Below, piece by piece: positions 45,370 through 58,471 of a stretch of 64,000 bases of DNA. Position 1 is the stretch's first letter, and each line of letters begins with the position of its first letter. A program made the position numbers and the translations under genes. The DNA comes from Cocos nucifera (lineage: Eukaryota > Streptophyta > Magnoliopsida > Arecales > Arecaceae), in assembly GCA_006176705.1 (NCBI GenBank), contig QRFJ01001016.1:253001-317000 (forward strand). Reading direction: 5' to 3'. The notes beneath the pieces were generated by a model that was not told the DNA's origin, made no database searches, and saw only the letters and a program-made list of their open reading frames with translations.

Positions 45370-47808
45370 GCAAGATCTAGCATTCCTATTTTCTAAACAT
45401 CTTGACCCTCTGGCATTTTCCAGCAAAATGGATAGGATGGATACAAAATCTCTTGTGCTCCTCTAATGTGGCAGTTACTGCGAATGGCAGGATGGGTGAT
45501 TGGATTTGTTGCAAAAGGGGCCTAAGGCAAGATGACCCATTATCACCTTTTCTTTTCATCATTGCCGTTGATCCGCTATGCTGGATGATATCCAAAGCAT
45601 CTTCAAAGGACTCGGCAACCCTTGAATAAGGGTGGCATAAAAGTTCTCCAATATGTAGACGACACCTCGATCTCTACTCTTGCTAAGAAGGATTACATTA
45701 TTATTTTGAAAATTATTTTATATTATTTTAAAAACTATTAAATATTATTTTCAGCTATGCTAAGGTTTGGAAATTGACTATCAGAAGAGCTCTATTTCTG
45801 TTGTTGGTACACAGTTAGGCTTTGGGGAGCTCTGTGCATCTTGGCTTAATTGCAACTTAACTCCACTACCGATTAAATACCTTGGACTACCTCTAGGCAG
45901 GAAGAAGCTATCTAAATCTGATTGGATGGCCTTATTGCAACAGGTGGAATCTAAATTGGCCATGTGGAAGCGCAAATGTCTCTCTTTTGCAGGAAGCCTA
46001 ACTTTGGTTAACTCGGTACTCTCCTCTCTCCCCTTTGTATTTCATATCACTCTTCAGATGGCCAGTCTGGATCATTAACAAGATAGATGCTTATCAAAAT
46101 TCTTTTCTTTGGAGCCGTAACTCTTCATCCAACGGGATCAATTGCAAAGTAAACTGGAGAAAGGTTTGCTTACAGAAAGAGGGGAGAGGTTTAGGAGTCA
46201 AAAGATATCCATCAAATGACTGCTGTTTTACTTGCAAAATGGGGACGGTGAATGCTTATTAAGGAAAATAGCCTTTGGAGGAGGCAAGTTAATTTTGCAT
46301 ATCATCGTAAAGTCTGACCATCGGGCACTTGAATGCCAAACAAAAAATGCTCAAATACGTGGCGGGATGTTATTAGAGCTCTTCCCCCCTTTTAGAACAG
46401 GGTTCAATATATTATTTGGTAATGGACATGATACTCTATTCTGGAGAGAGAACTGGATTTGTGAAGCTCCACGTCGATCCATTTTTCCATCACTATTCCT
46501 TCAGTGTAAGAAGAAGAATGGTAGTGTAGCTCAGTTCTATAATCACAGAAATGGAAGGTGGAAAATCAAATTGCATCCTTCTGCTAGATCCCAAGACAGA
46601 TTCGAATTCACACACTTGACTTCCTTGCTTACATGGAGGATGAGGAAATCGCTTGGAAAGCAGATGGCAGTGGCAAATTCTCCTCTTCGTCATTGTATCG
46701 CTTCCTAAATGCTATGGGCGTCAAGTGCAAATTTGCTTCTTTACTCTGGAGCATTAGTACCCCTTTGAAGATCAAATACTTCTCGTGGTTATTTTGGGAA
46801 AAAAAGAACTTAACAGTAGAGAACTGCTTGGGAGGAGAACTAGACATTTTCTGGGTGGCTGTGCTATCTATAACCAGATGCCAGAATCTACTGATCATCT
46901 CTTCTCCTCCTGCCCCTTCTCTAGCATTTGGAAGGCTCTTTGCTCTACTTTAAGAGTACTTCATCCACAATCTTCTTTCAGATTTTTATATTTGGAATGG
47001 ATGATTAAAAGGAACTTCCTGAAGAAGACACAACCAGTGATCTTAATGCTATTTGTAGCAGTGGCCTGGAATTGTTGGGAAGAATGCAATGCAAGGCTTT
47101 TTCTTCATAAAAATCCATCCATTTATTCAATGGCTGCTAATGCTCTAAATCATTTCAAAGACTGGTCCCTGCTTTGCAAAAGCTCAGAGCCACCAGAATT
47201 TACAAAAGTTTGGTCAAAGATTAAAACAATATCTCTCACAAATCTCTCTAATCTCTATTCTATTGGCTCAACATCCTTTGCATACGTATTGAAGTTGTCA
47301 CTCATTTGCTCTCCCCTCTTCTACTTTCAGAAGATGCATGGGCACGCCACAAACAGAATCCCTGTATCTCTCCGATCTGAGCTTGGTGCAGAAGAACGAA
47401 AATTCCCCATTAGGAATCTGGCACGAGTTAAAAGGCTTGGTTGAAATTCTTGCAGAATTTAACATTAAATTAGAGTGCACTTTCAGAATTCTACCTTTTC
47501 TTCCTTGTTTCAGGCTATTGGAACCAAAGAAGTCAGCCTACTCTTTGTTGGTTTCTACTCGGTATTTGGAGACTTAGCCTCTGGGGATAAGGCTCTCTGG
47601 TAATCGGTTTCTTGTTTCATTTTCACATGACCTAATACATGTCCATGCTGTAGGTCTGGTAGCTTTTGCACTAGTTTTGTTTTATCTTTTTCTTCTATTG
47701 GGTTACATACTGGATCCAGCTCTGTAACCTTCCCTTCGTAACTTTCATCTTCATTGGCAATAAAGGCTGGGTGGTTTTTACCTCCCTTTCCCTCAAAACA
47801 AAAAAAAA
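45370..47808 (+). mobile_element. 5'-truncated L1-type LINE with target duplication
   Basis: Flanked by ttcttcca on the left (45362-45369) and right (47809-47816), directly after a short A-rich tail. It encodes the second half of ORF2. RT has RGLRQDDPLSPFLFIIAVDPL (45510-45580; the family has GDPLSPFLF), the active-site block YVDDTSI (about 45655) and PIKYLGLPLGRKKL (45870). The connection and zinc-finger-RVT region has PLKIKYFSWLFW, CAIYNQMPESTDHLFSSCPF and WNCWEECNARLF (46740-47110). Several frameshifts and stops break it, so it is dead, but less decayed than the antisense LINE pieces. The 3' UTR runs from about 47580. Confidence 0.82.
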
Positions 47809-47816
47809 TTCTTCCA

Positions 47817-50800
47817 AGACCATACACGCACAACTATATATGATAAATACAGAATCGTTTGAAGTCAAAATAGCAAAACCACTTTTTGGTATTTGACTGG
47901 AACAGATAATTCTTTTCACCAAATCACATCCATCCTTGATGGGATGGATGATTAGAAATCCATCTATGGACGAAGATATTTGGTATGGAATGATCTATTC
48001 AAGATAAAAAATGATGTGGGTGAAAATGATGAAATCACCATATTTATTTTTACTATAGTGATCGTATATAGTAATGATTTTAAGTAACCCCCTAGCCTAT
48101 GATGGAATACCTGTTCTCAAGGTTATGAATATAAGATTGTCTGGTCCCAGACAGTGATCTTGAGATGAAATATAAGGATAAAAATACTTCTTAATTTATA
48201 TTATATTATATATTTATGATATATATTATATTATAATATATTATTAATTATATTATCATCATATTATGATTCAATGATAATTTTAAATTAGAGTAAAAAT
48301 ATCTTATTATATTTTATATTTATATAATAAAATATTTAATATATTAATTCTATCTATTTTATTTTTCTAATCAAAATAAATATTTATATTAGTAAATAAC
48401 ATATTATAAGTATAAATAAAAATATTATTTTTATAATAATAATTAATATATTTTTATAGGATTGATAATTTATAGGACTAATAAATATATTTTAATAGAA
48501 TCTATTAATTATTATTATATTAATAAATATTATAATATTTTATATATGATTAATAAATATATTTTTATGAAATATATTATGGATAGTTTTGGTATTATAT
48601 AATTAGTGATCATGGATTTTCATAAAATACTAAATAAATTATTCATGGATATCCAAAGATCTTTAATTACTAGACCATGATTCATTAAATGCAGTGACCT
48701 TAGATAACTAATGATCAGATCACCATAGAATTAAGAGCACCGAAGATTTTAGATCATCATGGTGATTCCATTTGGGTTAGTAAATACTACCTAAGGTCAT
48801 AACAATATTTACATAAAGTTGTGAAGAAGAGAATTACTTCTTTTTTCTAATTTAAGAAAATAATAATAATAGAATATTGCTAAGACAATAGAGGAGATAA
48901 GATTATCTCAAGACGAAGACATGTATTTATGCGACTGCTCCAAGCAATGGAGAAGAACAAGCCAGGTTTGAGACATGCCCTTAAAATACTTTTAAAATTT
49001 TCACTTTTGTTTTTTCACAAATTTTATGTTTTCTTGTTTATATATATATACACACACACACATATAGACCTGATTGTTATTTTTCTATCAAGAAGAAAGA
49101 AGAGGAAGATGGCTTCACCTTTAGCAGCCAAGGTGTCAAACTTTTTTCTCTACTTTACTTTTTTTTTCTCAAATTTATTATCTTAATTTCTATTGTTAAA
49201 TGTTATATGTTCCATGTTTTTTATTGAATTATTTAGTCCCTCCATTTCTTGATATATTAGCACTACTTCGTAACTCAATGAACTATTATTTTCATAATTG
49301 GTGACTTTTTTATCATACTTGTATTGGTTATTCTTTCTCGACAATAGGACACCGTGGATAAATTTCACATGTCATTAAGACGCCTTAAGCATTCATCATT
49401 ATGCCTACCATATATATGTCCAAATTTAACGTGACAGTAACATGCTTCAAGCATGTGGTATCATGCTCTATGAACATTTTGTTGTGCAATACGTGTTGGA
49501 AGTGATACCCCTTCTATTGTTAAAGAAAAAGGTCTATTCAGGGGAAATATATGTGTTCTAATGTTTAGTTATCAAATAGGTCCATGGAATAAGTGGAGCA
49601 AATAATTGCATCTATGCATATTGAACTTTACAACAGTTTGGATTTTATCATAACCACTACATTACTCTTTTGTAAGATTTAGGGAGTGTGAGGGGGGGGG
49701 GGGGGGGATGCTGCTCACCTCCTTTTGTTAGATATAGAGATTTTATTGGTTGGATATGCGTCTCTAGATATCAAGCACATCATCCAGAAGGTGAACATAG
49801 CAGTTGATTGGGTGGCTATATTTACTACAGAGCACTACATGCTCTAAATGATCTAAAGGATATTTTATTTTCTAACTTTTCTATACGTTTTCATACAATA
49901 TTTGTATGAATAATCCATTTTTACCCCCTAAGAAAAAAATACTATATTACTCTTACTTTTTTGGAAGTTTGTAGAATGGATAAGAACAAAATGATAATTG
50001 AAGGACATAGAAATAAGTGTATTCCACAATATAAGATTGCTCTACCATTTTGACAGAATAGACTTATATCAGCAGCTGGATCTCTCCACATAGTATTAGT
50101 CCCCTTTTTTCCGGTATTTGGCAAAAAATTGAGAAGATATCCACCATGTAGGAGATCATCTCTCACTTGTTCTATAGTCAAATAGAATCTTGATGCATGC
50201 CATCGGATTTTTCTTGTCATTTTGATGTCTTAAGCGAACAACACCATGCCTATAATGTATGTGCCAAACTTGACAAGTAAAGTGTTGCACGATTATAGCT
50301 ATTCGTGATAATGGGCTCTACATAGTTTTCTCATCCCAAATCATGAAAACCAAAGGCCCATTTGTTTATATTTTTATGTTCAAAAAATTGAAGAAAAATA
50401 AACTAGACTGGATAACATCTCTTTCGAAGCTCCATGCTTTACAAATAAATTGTTTGTACAATCTCGAAAGCTTTTGAGCAGTGCTTCAAGTGAAAATAAA
50501 GGCGAGTAGCAGAAGTCTTGTGCCATCAAATAATACCTTCAACATGCGTTATCACCAAAATTCAGGTTCGTTGCTATGAACTACAAAGCAAACTATTACC
50601 AATCCTTTAATTCTCAAGGGGAAAAATTACCATATTCTAATGCACGGCTAGTACCTTTCAATGCAGTTCTGCTGCAACAGACCCCCTTTAGAACTTCTAT
50701 TTAGGAATTGTATCTTATTCGGTTGTGACAGACCTTATTTATAACTTTCATCGACTATCATGATGGTTATAACTGCGGCAGCCTTCTTTTTTTCTTGATT

Positions 50801-50866
50801 TGAAACCATTTATTATGAAAATTATAATTATTATAATAGATGTTGCAACGTTATTACGATAGAAAC
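47817..50866. other. AT-rich intergenic stretch
   Basis: No gene recognised. Holds an A/T-rich block (about 48190-48600), a compound (TA)n(CA)n microsatellite (about 49040-49063) and a run of about 16 G (49692-49707). The ATG at about 49109 opens only 25 codons, rich in Phe, with no domain. The rest is ordinary AT-rich sequence. Confidence 0.45.
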
Positions 50867-51822
50867 TGTTAGTGCAGAATCTGATTGATGTCGGATCGAG
50901 TTAGAGTGGAAGAGGACAGGGTCGTCGCTGATGACCTGCAAAATAAAGTTCCATCCGAAGTCGGTGGTAGTGGTGGCTCCGGCAGAACTCTTTGACAATC
51001 AAATCAGCTCTTCTGACCAACAGAAATGAAGTGCTTAAGAATGAGAAGTGAGCTTTGAGCTTTAGAGGGGAGAGGAGAGCTTAAAGAAAACATATCTGGA
51101 GGGTCTCTTTTATAGATGGAGCTTGAATGATGGTGACGACCATACCATCTGATAGCGGGTCGCTCGAGGTCGTATAGAATTCGATACGGAGAGAGAGGTG
51201 TCGTCAGACTGGTAGTAGCAGCCATGTCGTCCGATCGTGGACCATATGGGGCTTGTTATGGAGAGAGAGGTATCGCTAGACTGGTAGTGGCAATCATATC
51301 GTCCGGTAGCGTCGCCTGTGGCAGATCGATGGCGACCGTTCATCGAGATTTAATAGCCATAGCTCTGAGAAAGCGGACGTTAGTTTGTGGACTTCGGTAT
51401 ATGTCAATTTCTGAGGAGTTCGAACTTCTGAAGAAAATACGTCTGGAGGAGATTATCTGAGAATAATCTGCTGGGGGGATCTAACTGAGGGAGAAGTTCG
51501 AAAGAAATTCGGCTCCTAGAGGAGTTCGATCAAAGAAGAAGTTTGAAAAGAGTTCGACTTTTGTAGGCATTCGATTGGAGGTGTGCGGAGAAAGTTTGGC
51601 TCTCGCGGGAGTCCGACGAAATGAGTACGGAGAAAGTTTGACTCTCGAAGTTCGACTGAAGCTCGACCACTGAGAAGTTCAACTGGAGCTCGGTTGCTAA
51701 AAAGTTTGATCGGTTGAAAGAATTCGACTAAGACTTGGCCGCTGAAGCTCTTCCATGACTATCGATTGCATTAGACTGAGCATCGGACTGGACTTCGGTA
51801 GGAGCGAGGTTTATCTCCAACA
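50867..51822 (-). repeat. 3' LTR of element F
   Basis: 956 bp from tgttagtgca to tctccaaca. Contains the family TATA box (51106-51114 on the element strand) and two to three copies of a tacggagagagaggt unit. The ttcggctcc-type array is shorter than in G. Confidence 0.8.
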
Positions 51823-51919
51823 ATAGTCCTCCCACTCTCGAGTTCGAAACTCGAAGGAAGGGAGTGCAGAAAAGACGACTATCGAAGTCCTCTTCAGGGC
51901 TCTGTGCTAGTTCAGGTTG

Positions 51920-53815
51920 AAGTTCGAGGGAGATCTTATCTTCTGCCAAAGTTGAAGTTGAGGTTGAAGCTTGGAAGAGATCTCATCTTCGACCGAGGTC
52001 TGGAAAGATTTTGTCTTTTGTTGACGTCGAAGCTCGGAAGAGAGCTTACCTTCCGTAGAATCTCGTAGGAGATCTTATCTTCCGCAGTCGAGGTTGAAGG
52101 TTGACCTCGAGGGAGATCTTAACTCCAGCCGAGGTTGAAGCTTGGGGAGATCTTATCTCCTGCAGCCGAGGTTGAGGTTCGAAAAAGATCTCATCTCCTG
52201 CAGTCGAGGTTGAAGCTCGGAAGAGATCTTATCTCCTGTAGCTGGGCTGAAGGTTGAGCTCGAGGGAGATCTTAACTTCAAATCGAGGTTGAAGCTTCAG
52301 GGAGATCCTATCTCCTACAGCCGAGGTTGAAGCTCGGGAGAGATCTTATCTTCTGCAACTGAGGTTGAAGGTTGAGCTCGAGGAGATCTTAACTCCAACG
52401 GAGGTTGACTCGGGTGCTCAAAAGAGATCTTATCTCTAATCGAGGTTGAAGGTTGACTCGGAAGAGATCTTAACTCCAGTCGAGGTTGACTCAGGCGCTC
52501 GAAAGAATATCTTATCTCTGACCGAGTTGACTTCTCGCTTGGGAGAGATCTTATCTCTAGCCGAGGTTGGCTCGGGCGCTTGGGAGAGATCTTATCTCTG
52601 GCTGAGGTTGAAGCTTGGAGGAGATCTTATCTCCTGCGGCAAGATTGGCTCGGTCGTTTGGGAAAGAATCTTATCTCTAGCTGAGGTTGACTCAGTCGCT
52701 CAGAGAGATCTTATCTCTGCCAAGGTTGAAGCTCAGGAAAGATTTATCTCCTACAGCCGAGGTTGGCTCGGTCGCTCGGGAGAGAGATCTTATCTCAGCC
52801 GAGATTAAACTCGGGCTCGGAAAGAAATCTTATCTCTCACTCGGGGCTCGGAAGAGATCTTATCTCCTATTGAGGTTGATGTGAAGCTCGGGGGAAGATC
52901 TTATCTCTACTTGCAGTCGAGGTCCGGAAGATCTTATCTCAGCCGAGGTCGAAGCTCGGGGAAGATCTTATCTCCTGCAGTCGAGGTTGGGCTCTGGAAA
53001 AGAGATCTTATCTTCTGTTACAGCCATTGATTGAAGCTCGGAGGAGATCTTATCTCCAGCAGTCGAGGTTACTAGCTCGGAGGGAGATCTTATCTCCTAT
53101 TGAGCCATTGACGTTGAAGCTCGGAGGAGATCTTATCTCCTGCAATCGAGGTTGGCTCAGGGGAGATCTTATCTTCTGCTGACATTACCAAGGTTGAAGC
53201 TCGGAGGAGATCTTATCTCCTACAGCCGAGATTTTATCTCTAGAAGCTCGGAAAGAGATCTTATCTCCTGCAGTCGAGACTGGCTGAGGGAGATCTTATC
53301 TCGTGCAGCCAAGGTCAGAAGGTTGAAGCTTGGGAGAGATCTTATTTTCTGCAGCCAAGGTTGAAGCTCGGAGGAGATCTTATCTCCTACAGCTGAGGTT
53401 GGCTCAGGAGAGATCTTATCTCCTACAGCCAAGGCTGGCTCGGGAGAGATCTTATCTCCTACGACTGAGGTCGAAACTCGGGGGAGATCTTATCCCTTGC
53501 AATCGAGGTTGGCTCGGGAGAGATCTTATCTCTTGTAGCCGAGGTCGAAGATTGGGGGAGATCTTATCTCCTGTAATCGAGGTTGACTCATGGGAGATCT
53601 TATCTCCTATAGCCGAGGTTGGCTTGGGGGGATCTCCTGCAATCGAGGTTGAAGCTTGGAGGAGATTTTATCTCCTGCAGTTGAGGTTGGCTTGGGGGAG
53701 ATCTTATCTCCTACAGTTGAGGTTGATTCGGATGCTTAAGAGAGATCTTATCTCTAGCTGAGGTTGACTCGATCGCTCGGAAGAGATCTTATCTCTAGCT
53801 GAGGTTGAAGCTCAT
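51920..53815. repeat. tandem array with inverted-repeat core in element F
   Basis: Several dozen units of about 40-60 bp, each carrying ggagatcttatctcc or agagatcttatctct between linkers such as gcagccgaggttgaagctcg. It is in the same place as the array in G, between gag and the 3' LTR. The two stem halves change together in many units (GGAGAT with ATCTCC, AGAGAT with ATCTCT, AGGAGAT with ATCTCCT). Linkers differ from those of G. Confidence 0.85.
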
Positions 53816-54089
53816 GTTAGAACGAGGTTCTCTTTCTGTTCCTAACACGACTATTATTGACTGCTTCTTTCCTATCATTACATAATTTTTGCACCAAGAA
53901 ATAATATTATTGAAATGGAAGAATGTTATTGAAGGAAAGTTACTGGCAACGCATCCTCGAATTTTCTATGTTTCAGGATCGTGGGAGCGTTGTTCCTCCG
54001 AATTTCTTCAGGCGATAAGTCTCGAGCCAGACGACCTCTTCTATCTTCTGCTGGCCTTCTCAATTTAGAGCAAGCTCCTCTTGGCTCTG

Positions 54090-55560
54090 AGGCTGAGAGA
54101 TGATGGATCGCCGAAATACCAAGCTCCTTTCAGATGTGGCGTCAATGATAAAGGAGGCGACCGACCTTTTTGTTGTTCCTCCATCATTGGTGGTTCTGGC
54201 TATGGCAGCACCCTCGATCGATCTTCTCCTGCTTCAGGCTGGCGTCTGAGGAACGGACCCAGCTGGTCTTTCCTGATGAGCTTCTCGATTTCATCTCGGT
54301 GTTGAACGCATTCTTCAGTGTTGTAGCCATGGTCGCGATGGTAGAGGCAGTACTTGCTTCGATTGCGCTTGTTTGGGGGAGATTGTAATTCTTCTAATCT
54401 TGGTGGCTAGTTCTTAATTTTCATCAGAACTTGAGCCTTATGGGCGTTGAGGGGGGCATAGTTGTGGAACCTTCCAGGGGAGGACTTCTTCGCGCCCTTC
54501 TATCGGAGGGAGCTCGAGGAGGAGTTCGGGCTCGCTTGCGCTCGGGGGCAGTCCATGAGCATGATCGAACTTCATTTGGCCCTCCATTGATGGTGGATCT
54601 ATTACACTCGTCAGCCCACTGCTCTCCTATGGTTTCTTCATCCTTCAACTTGAAGGCTTCCTTCATGCGGGCATATCTCTCAGCCTGGGCTAGTAGGTCG
54701 ACAAAGTCCCTGGGATACTTTTTCTCCAGGAAGAACAGCAAGTCATTCTTCTGAAGGTCGTCCTTGAGTGCGGCCATCGCAACAGACTGGTCCAGGTCTC
54801 GGACCTTCAATGCCACAACGTTAAATCGGATGACATAAGTCCAGATGAATTTTTCTTCTTCTGCTTGACATTCATCAGAAAATTCGAACCTCAACATGGA
54901 CATCGGCTACCGATGAAGTGAGCCACAAACTGATGGCTCATCTGATCAAAAGAGAAGATCGTACCTGACTTCAACGTCGAGTACCAATTTTTCGTTGCTC
55001 TCTTTAAGGTAGATGGGAAGGCTCGGCATAATATGGCATCTGATATGCCATGGAGTAGCATCATAGTTCGGAAGGCCTCTAGATGATCAACTGGATCAGA
55101 AGTTTCATTGTAGTTTTGAAATTAAGAAAGTTTGAAGTTCGGCGGAATGGGCTCTTGCATAATTTAGAAGAAGAAAGGAGGATCGGTGCGGACGTCGTCA
55201 AGGTGAGCCTGGGCGACATGGCCGAGCTTCCCAATCCGTCGGTCCATCTTCCGCAGTCTATGATTGAGGGCGTCATCTTGGTTGCAGATCTTGGGAGACT
55301 TTCAGCTACAAATGGAGAAGATCTTCTTCAGAGAAGAATCATGATCCGAACACGAATCCTCTACTCTCTATTTTTTCTTCCCCAGGGTGATGGGTATGCT
55401 AGCCTGAGTACTCTTTTTTGGGGCTGGTTTCCGACATCCTAATGGTGGGTTTTCTGATGGAGTCATCATCGAGAGCTACTGCATGGCCTGCACCATCTCG
55501 ATGATGTCTTATACCTACTACATCAGCAAGTTGAACTATTCTGCATCTATCATGGCTACA
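54090..55560 (-). pseudogene. gag of element F, broken
   Basis: The longest open part (54903-54424) has RDLDQSVAMAALKDDLQKNDLLFFLEKKYPRD-type sequence shared with G and E. A zinc motif near 54350-54290 reads KYCLYHRDHGYNTEEC. Upstream pieces to 55560 carry the MMLLHG and NWYS blocks in other frames. Stops and shifts show that it is inactive. Confidence 0.75.
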
Positions 55561-55770
55561 AATAAAACCTGAGTTACCGAGGCTGAAGCAGGAGCAGATA
55601 AATCTGGATGGGATCGGGCCATAGGGACCGTGATCGTCGGGTCGAAGCTCTCCTGGAAAGCATTCTCTCTCGAGAAAAAACTCTAGAGAGAAAGAAGAGA
55701 GATCTCTGGAGAGGGAGGAGAGAGATCATCACAGAGCATTGCTTTAAGAACAAGGGGACCTCAAGAACAG

Positions 55771-55794
55771 AGGGCCCTTTCTCTAGCGCTAATT
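55771..55794 (-). promoter_or_regulatory. primer-binding region of element F
   Basis: The element strand next to the 5' LTR reads AATTAGCGCTAGAGAAAGGG, close to element E (TTGATGCTAGAGAAAGGG) and different from G after the first few bases. Confidence 0.5.
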
Positions 55795-55795
55795 C

Positions 55796-56688
55796 TATTG
55801 ATGCAAAATCTAGTTGACGTCGGATCGAGCTGAAGTGGAGGAGGATGAGGTCACCATCGGTGACCTGCAAAATAAAGTTTCATTCAGAGTCGGTGATGGT
55901 GGCTCCGGCAGGACCCTCCGACGATCAAGTCAGCTCTTCTGGTCAACAGAAATGGAGTGCTCAGAAATGAGAAGTGAGCATTGAGCTTTAGAGGGGAGAG
56001 GAGAGCTTGAAAAAAAATATCTGAAGGGTCCCTTTTATAAACAGAGCTTGAATGATTGTGACGACCATACCATCTGATAGCAGGCTGCTCGAGGCCATGT
56101 GGGGTTCGATACGGAGAGAGAGATGTCGCTAGACTGATAGTGACAGTCATGTCGTCCGATCGTGGGTCGCATGGTGCTTGTTACGGAGAGAGAGATATCG
56201 TCAGACTAATAGTGGCAGTCATATCATTCGATAGCATCGTCTGTGGCAGACCGATGGTGATCGTTCATCGAGATTTAATAGTCGTTGCTCTGAGAAAGCG
56301 GATGTTGGTTGGTGGACTTCGGCATATGTCAATTTCTGAGGAGTTCAAACTCTTGAAGAAAATACGTCTGGAGGGGATTATCCGAAAGTAATCTGCTGGA
56401 GGGATCCGACTGAGAAAGAAATCTAAGAGGAGTTCGACCAAAGAAAAAGTTCGGAAAGAGTTCGGCTTCTGTAGGCATCCAACTGGAGGAGTGCGGAGAA
56501 AGTTCGGCTCTCGAAGTCTGATTGAAGCTCGACCGCTGAGAAGTTTGATTGGAGCTCGACTATTGAGAAGTTCGACTAATTGAAAGGATTCAGCTAAGAC
56601 TCGACCGCTGAAGCTCTTTCGTGACTACCGGTTGCATTAGGCTGAGCATCAAACTGGACTTCGGTAGAAGCGAGATTTATTCCCAACA
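55796..56688 (-). repeat. 5' LTR of element F
   Basis: 893 bp from tattgatgca to tcccaaca. TATA box at 56031-56039 on the element strand. Aligns along its length with the left LTR of F, with many transitions. Confidence 0.75.
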
Positions 56689-58471
56689 GAAATAATAAAC
56701 AATAACAGATTAATAATGATGTTGCTTTCTTAATCATTATTCGCTTACCAATCCTTTTTTTTTGTAAAATGACCAATTTTAATGGAAAAATCTTGTTAAA
56801 AATATGAACTTCTAAAATAAATTACTTTCTTTTGAAACATTGTACATATGATGAATAATGATAATTATTTTTATTTTTTTGAAAAAAATATATATAATTT
56901 TGGTCTAATTTCATTCATATTTTTCTATTTTTAAAAAGTGTTAAACAAACCATTCAAATTTCAAAAATATATTGTGGAGGATCTTCTAATGCCCTTGAGA
57001 AGAGGCGATGGTGGGCTCGATGGAGGTTGTACAAGCTATAGGGAGGGCGGCATTGAAGGCCTCATTAACAAAATTGGAAGAGGAGGGGGTGAGGAGAAGA
57101 AGGAGATAAAGAGGAGAAAGGAGGAAGGAGGCATCGCTAGTGAGAAAGAGGCATAGAGAGAGCCACCTTGAAAGAGGGGGCAGAATCCTGGAGGATGTGG
57201 GAGGAGAAGTGGTGATAAAGGTGGCTGTCATGGAGGTAGAAGATAAGGACGACAATGCTAGAAGCATTGACACAGGCATCCCAGTAGATGAATAGTAGTC
57301 AGCGACAATTTGGAGGATGATGAAGGGAAAGAAGCGACGATGGGGAGCGAAGGTTGGTGTCAAAGGTAGAAGACAATGGGGTGAGTCAAAGGTAGATGGG
57401 TTCGGAGGCGATGAAGCCATAGAGGTTGGGAACGAAGGACAAGTCATAGAAGGACTCGGGGTGAAGAGGAAGTATTGGGAGGAGGGATTTGGATGAAAGC
57501 TAGGTAGAGGTTGGTGACGAGAAGGTGGAAGATGGTGTGAGTGGTGCAGGAGATGAGGAGAAGGAGGAGGGAGAGGGAGTGGGTAAGGGCCAGAGAGAAG
57601 GGTGGGAAAAGCGGGAAAAGGCAAGGGCGAGGGCATGGTCAACAAGGAGGAGGAGGAGGGGCTTGGGCTCATCAAGGAGCATCCTAAAGAGAGAGTAGAG
57701 AGGTTGTAAAGAGAGCTCCACCAAGCACCGATGGTGGGGTCCATAAATGAGATGCAATTTCAGTTTAGAAGAGTGAAGAAGGCGGTGAAAAAGGAGAAGG
57801 AAGAATGAGGACGAGAGCGAGGATGGAGAGGAGGAGAAGAAGAGGAGTACCTTATGTTGTCCCCATCCTCATCGACATATGAAGAAGAAGAGCAACCCCA
57901 AAGAAGGAAGGTGGAGGTGCAAGAGAGGATATACGTGATGGCGAAGAAGTGGAGCGGGGCAGCAAAGGATAAGATGGTCGCTATAATAGTAGATGAAGAG
58001 ATGAAGAATGAGAATAATTTGATTCATTTTATAAAATTATGATATAACATGATAATTATATAATATTATTTTATTAATAAAAATAGATGTTAGGATCATT
58101 TTAAAATATTTTAAAATTTTAAAAGGATGTTATGATATTTAATAAAATAAAAAAATAAATAAAATAAAATTAAAATAAAAGATATTTTTATAATTTATAT
58201 AAAAAAATAATAAATAAAAAGTAAGCTGTACGCTAACTTTTGCCGTATGACAATCATTATTAGTAGTGAACGGTCATTTAATGACGGTAGAAAAATTAAA
58301 ATATATGACAGGACAATTTTTTCTCCAGCTGGCGTCGTCAGAATTCCGCTGGCGGCGGAGCCGGATTCGTCCACGATATCCAACATCCGTTACAAGAACC
58401 GCGCATCTGCGTGTCGTTTATGCGTCGTCACACTCCTCCCCTGTATCCCACTCCACGGTCCAAACCCCGTG
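56689..58471. other. purine-rich block and 5' flank of GDSL gene 4
   Basis: From about 56990 to 57960 the plus strand is strongly biased to G and A (gaggagaag, ggaggaggag), with little C or T. This leaves long minus-strand frames (56986-57744, 252 codons) made of Ser/Pro/Leu-rich low-complexity sequence, which I do not regard as a gene. From 58040 to 58210 it is A/T-rich. The last 250 bp before 58472 are the likely promoter and 5' UTR of gene 4. Confidence 0.55.

Larger units (their letters stand above)
50867..56688 (-). mobile_element. element F: older complete gag-only LTR retrotransposon
   Basis: 5822 bp, with LTRs at 50867-51822 and 55796-56688, and flanks gaaac / gaaat (4 of 5 match, likely a decayed target duplication). 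The layout equals G: LTR, gag, tandem array, LTR on the minus strand, with no pol. The LTRs differ strongly from each other and from G, mainly by CpG loss and indels, and the right LTR starts tattg instead of tgttg. It is the same family as G but inserted much earlier. Confidence 0.85.

Noticed and set aside
47925..48800. Possible MITE with gatgaaatcaccat / atcatcatggtgat ends
   Set aside because: The inverted match is short and no target duplication or second copy was seen.
48929..49186. Possible small gene starting MASPLAAKVSNFF
   Set aside because: Only about 25 codons after the ATG, hydrophobic and Phe-rich, with no splice continuation or similarity recognised.
56986..57744. 252-codon minus-strand Ser/Pro/Leu-rich frame
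   Set aside because: Low-complexity by-product of the purine-rich plus strand; no domain, splice context or codon pattern supports a gene.
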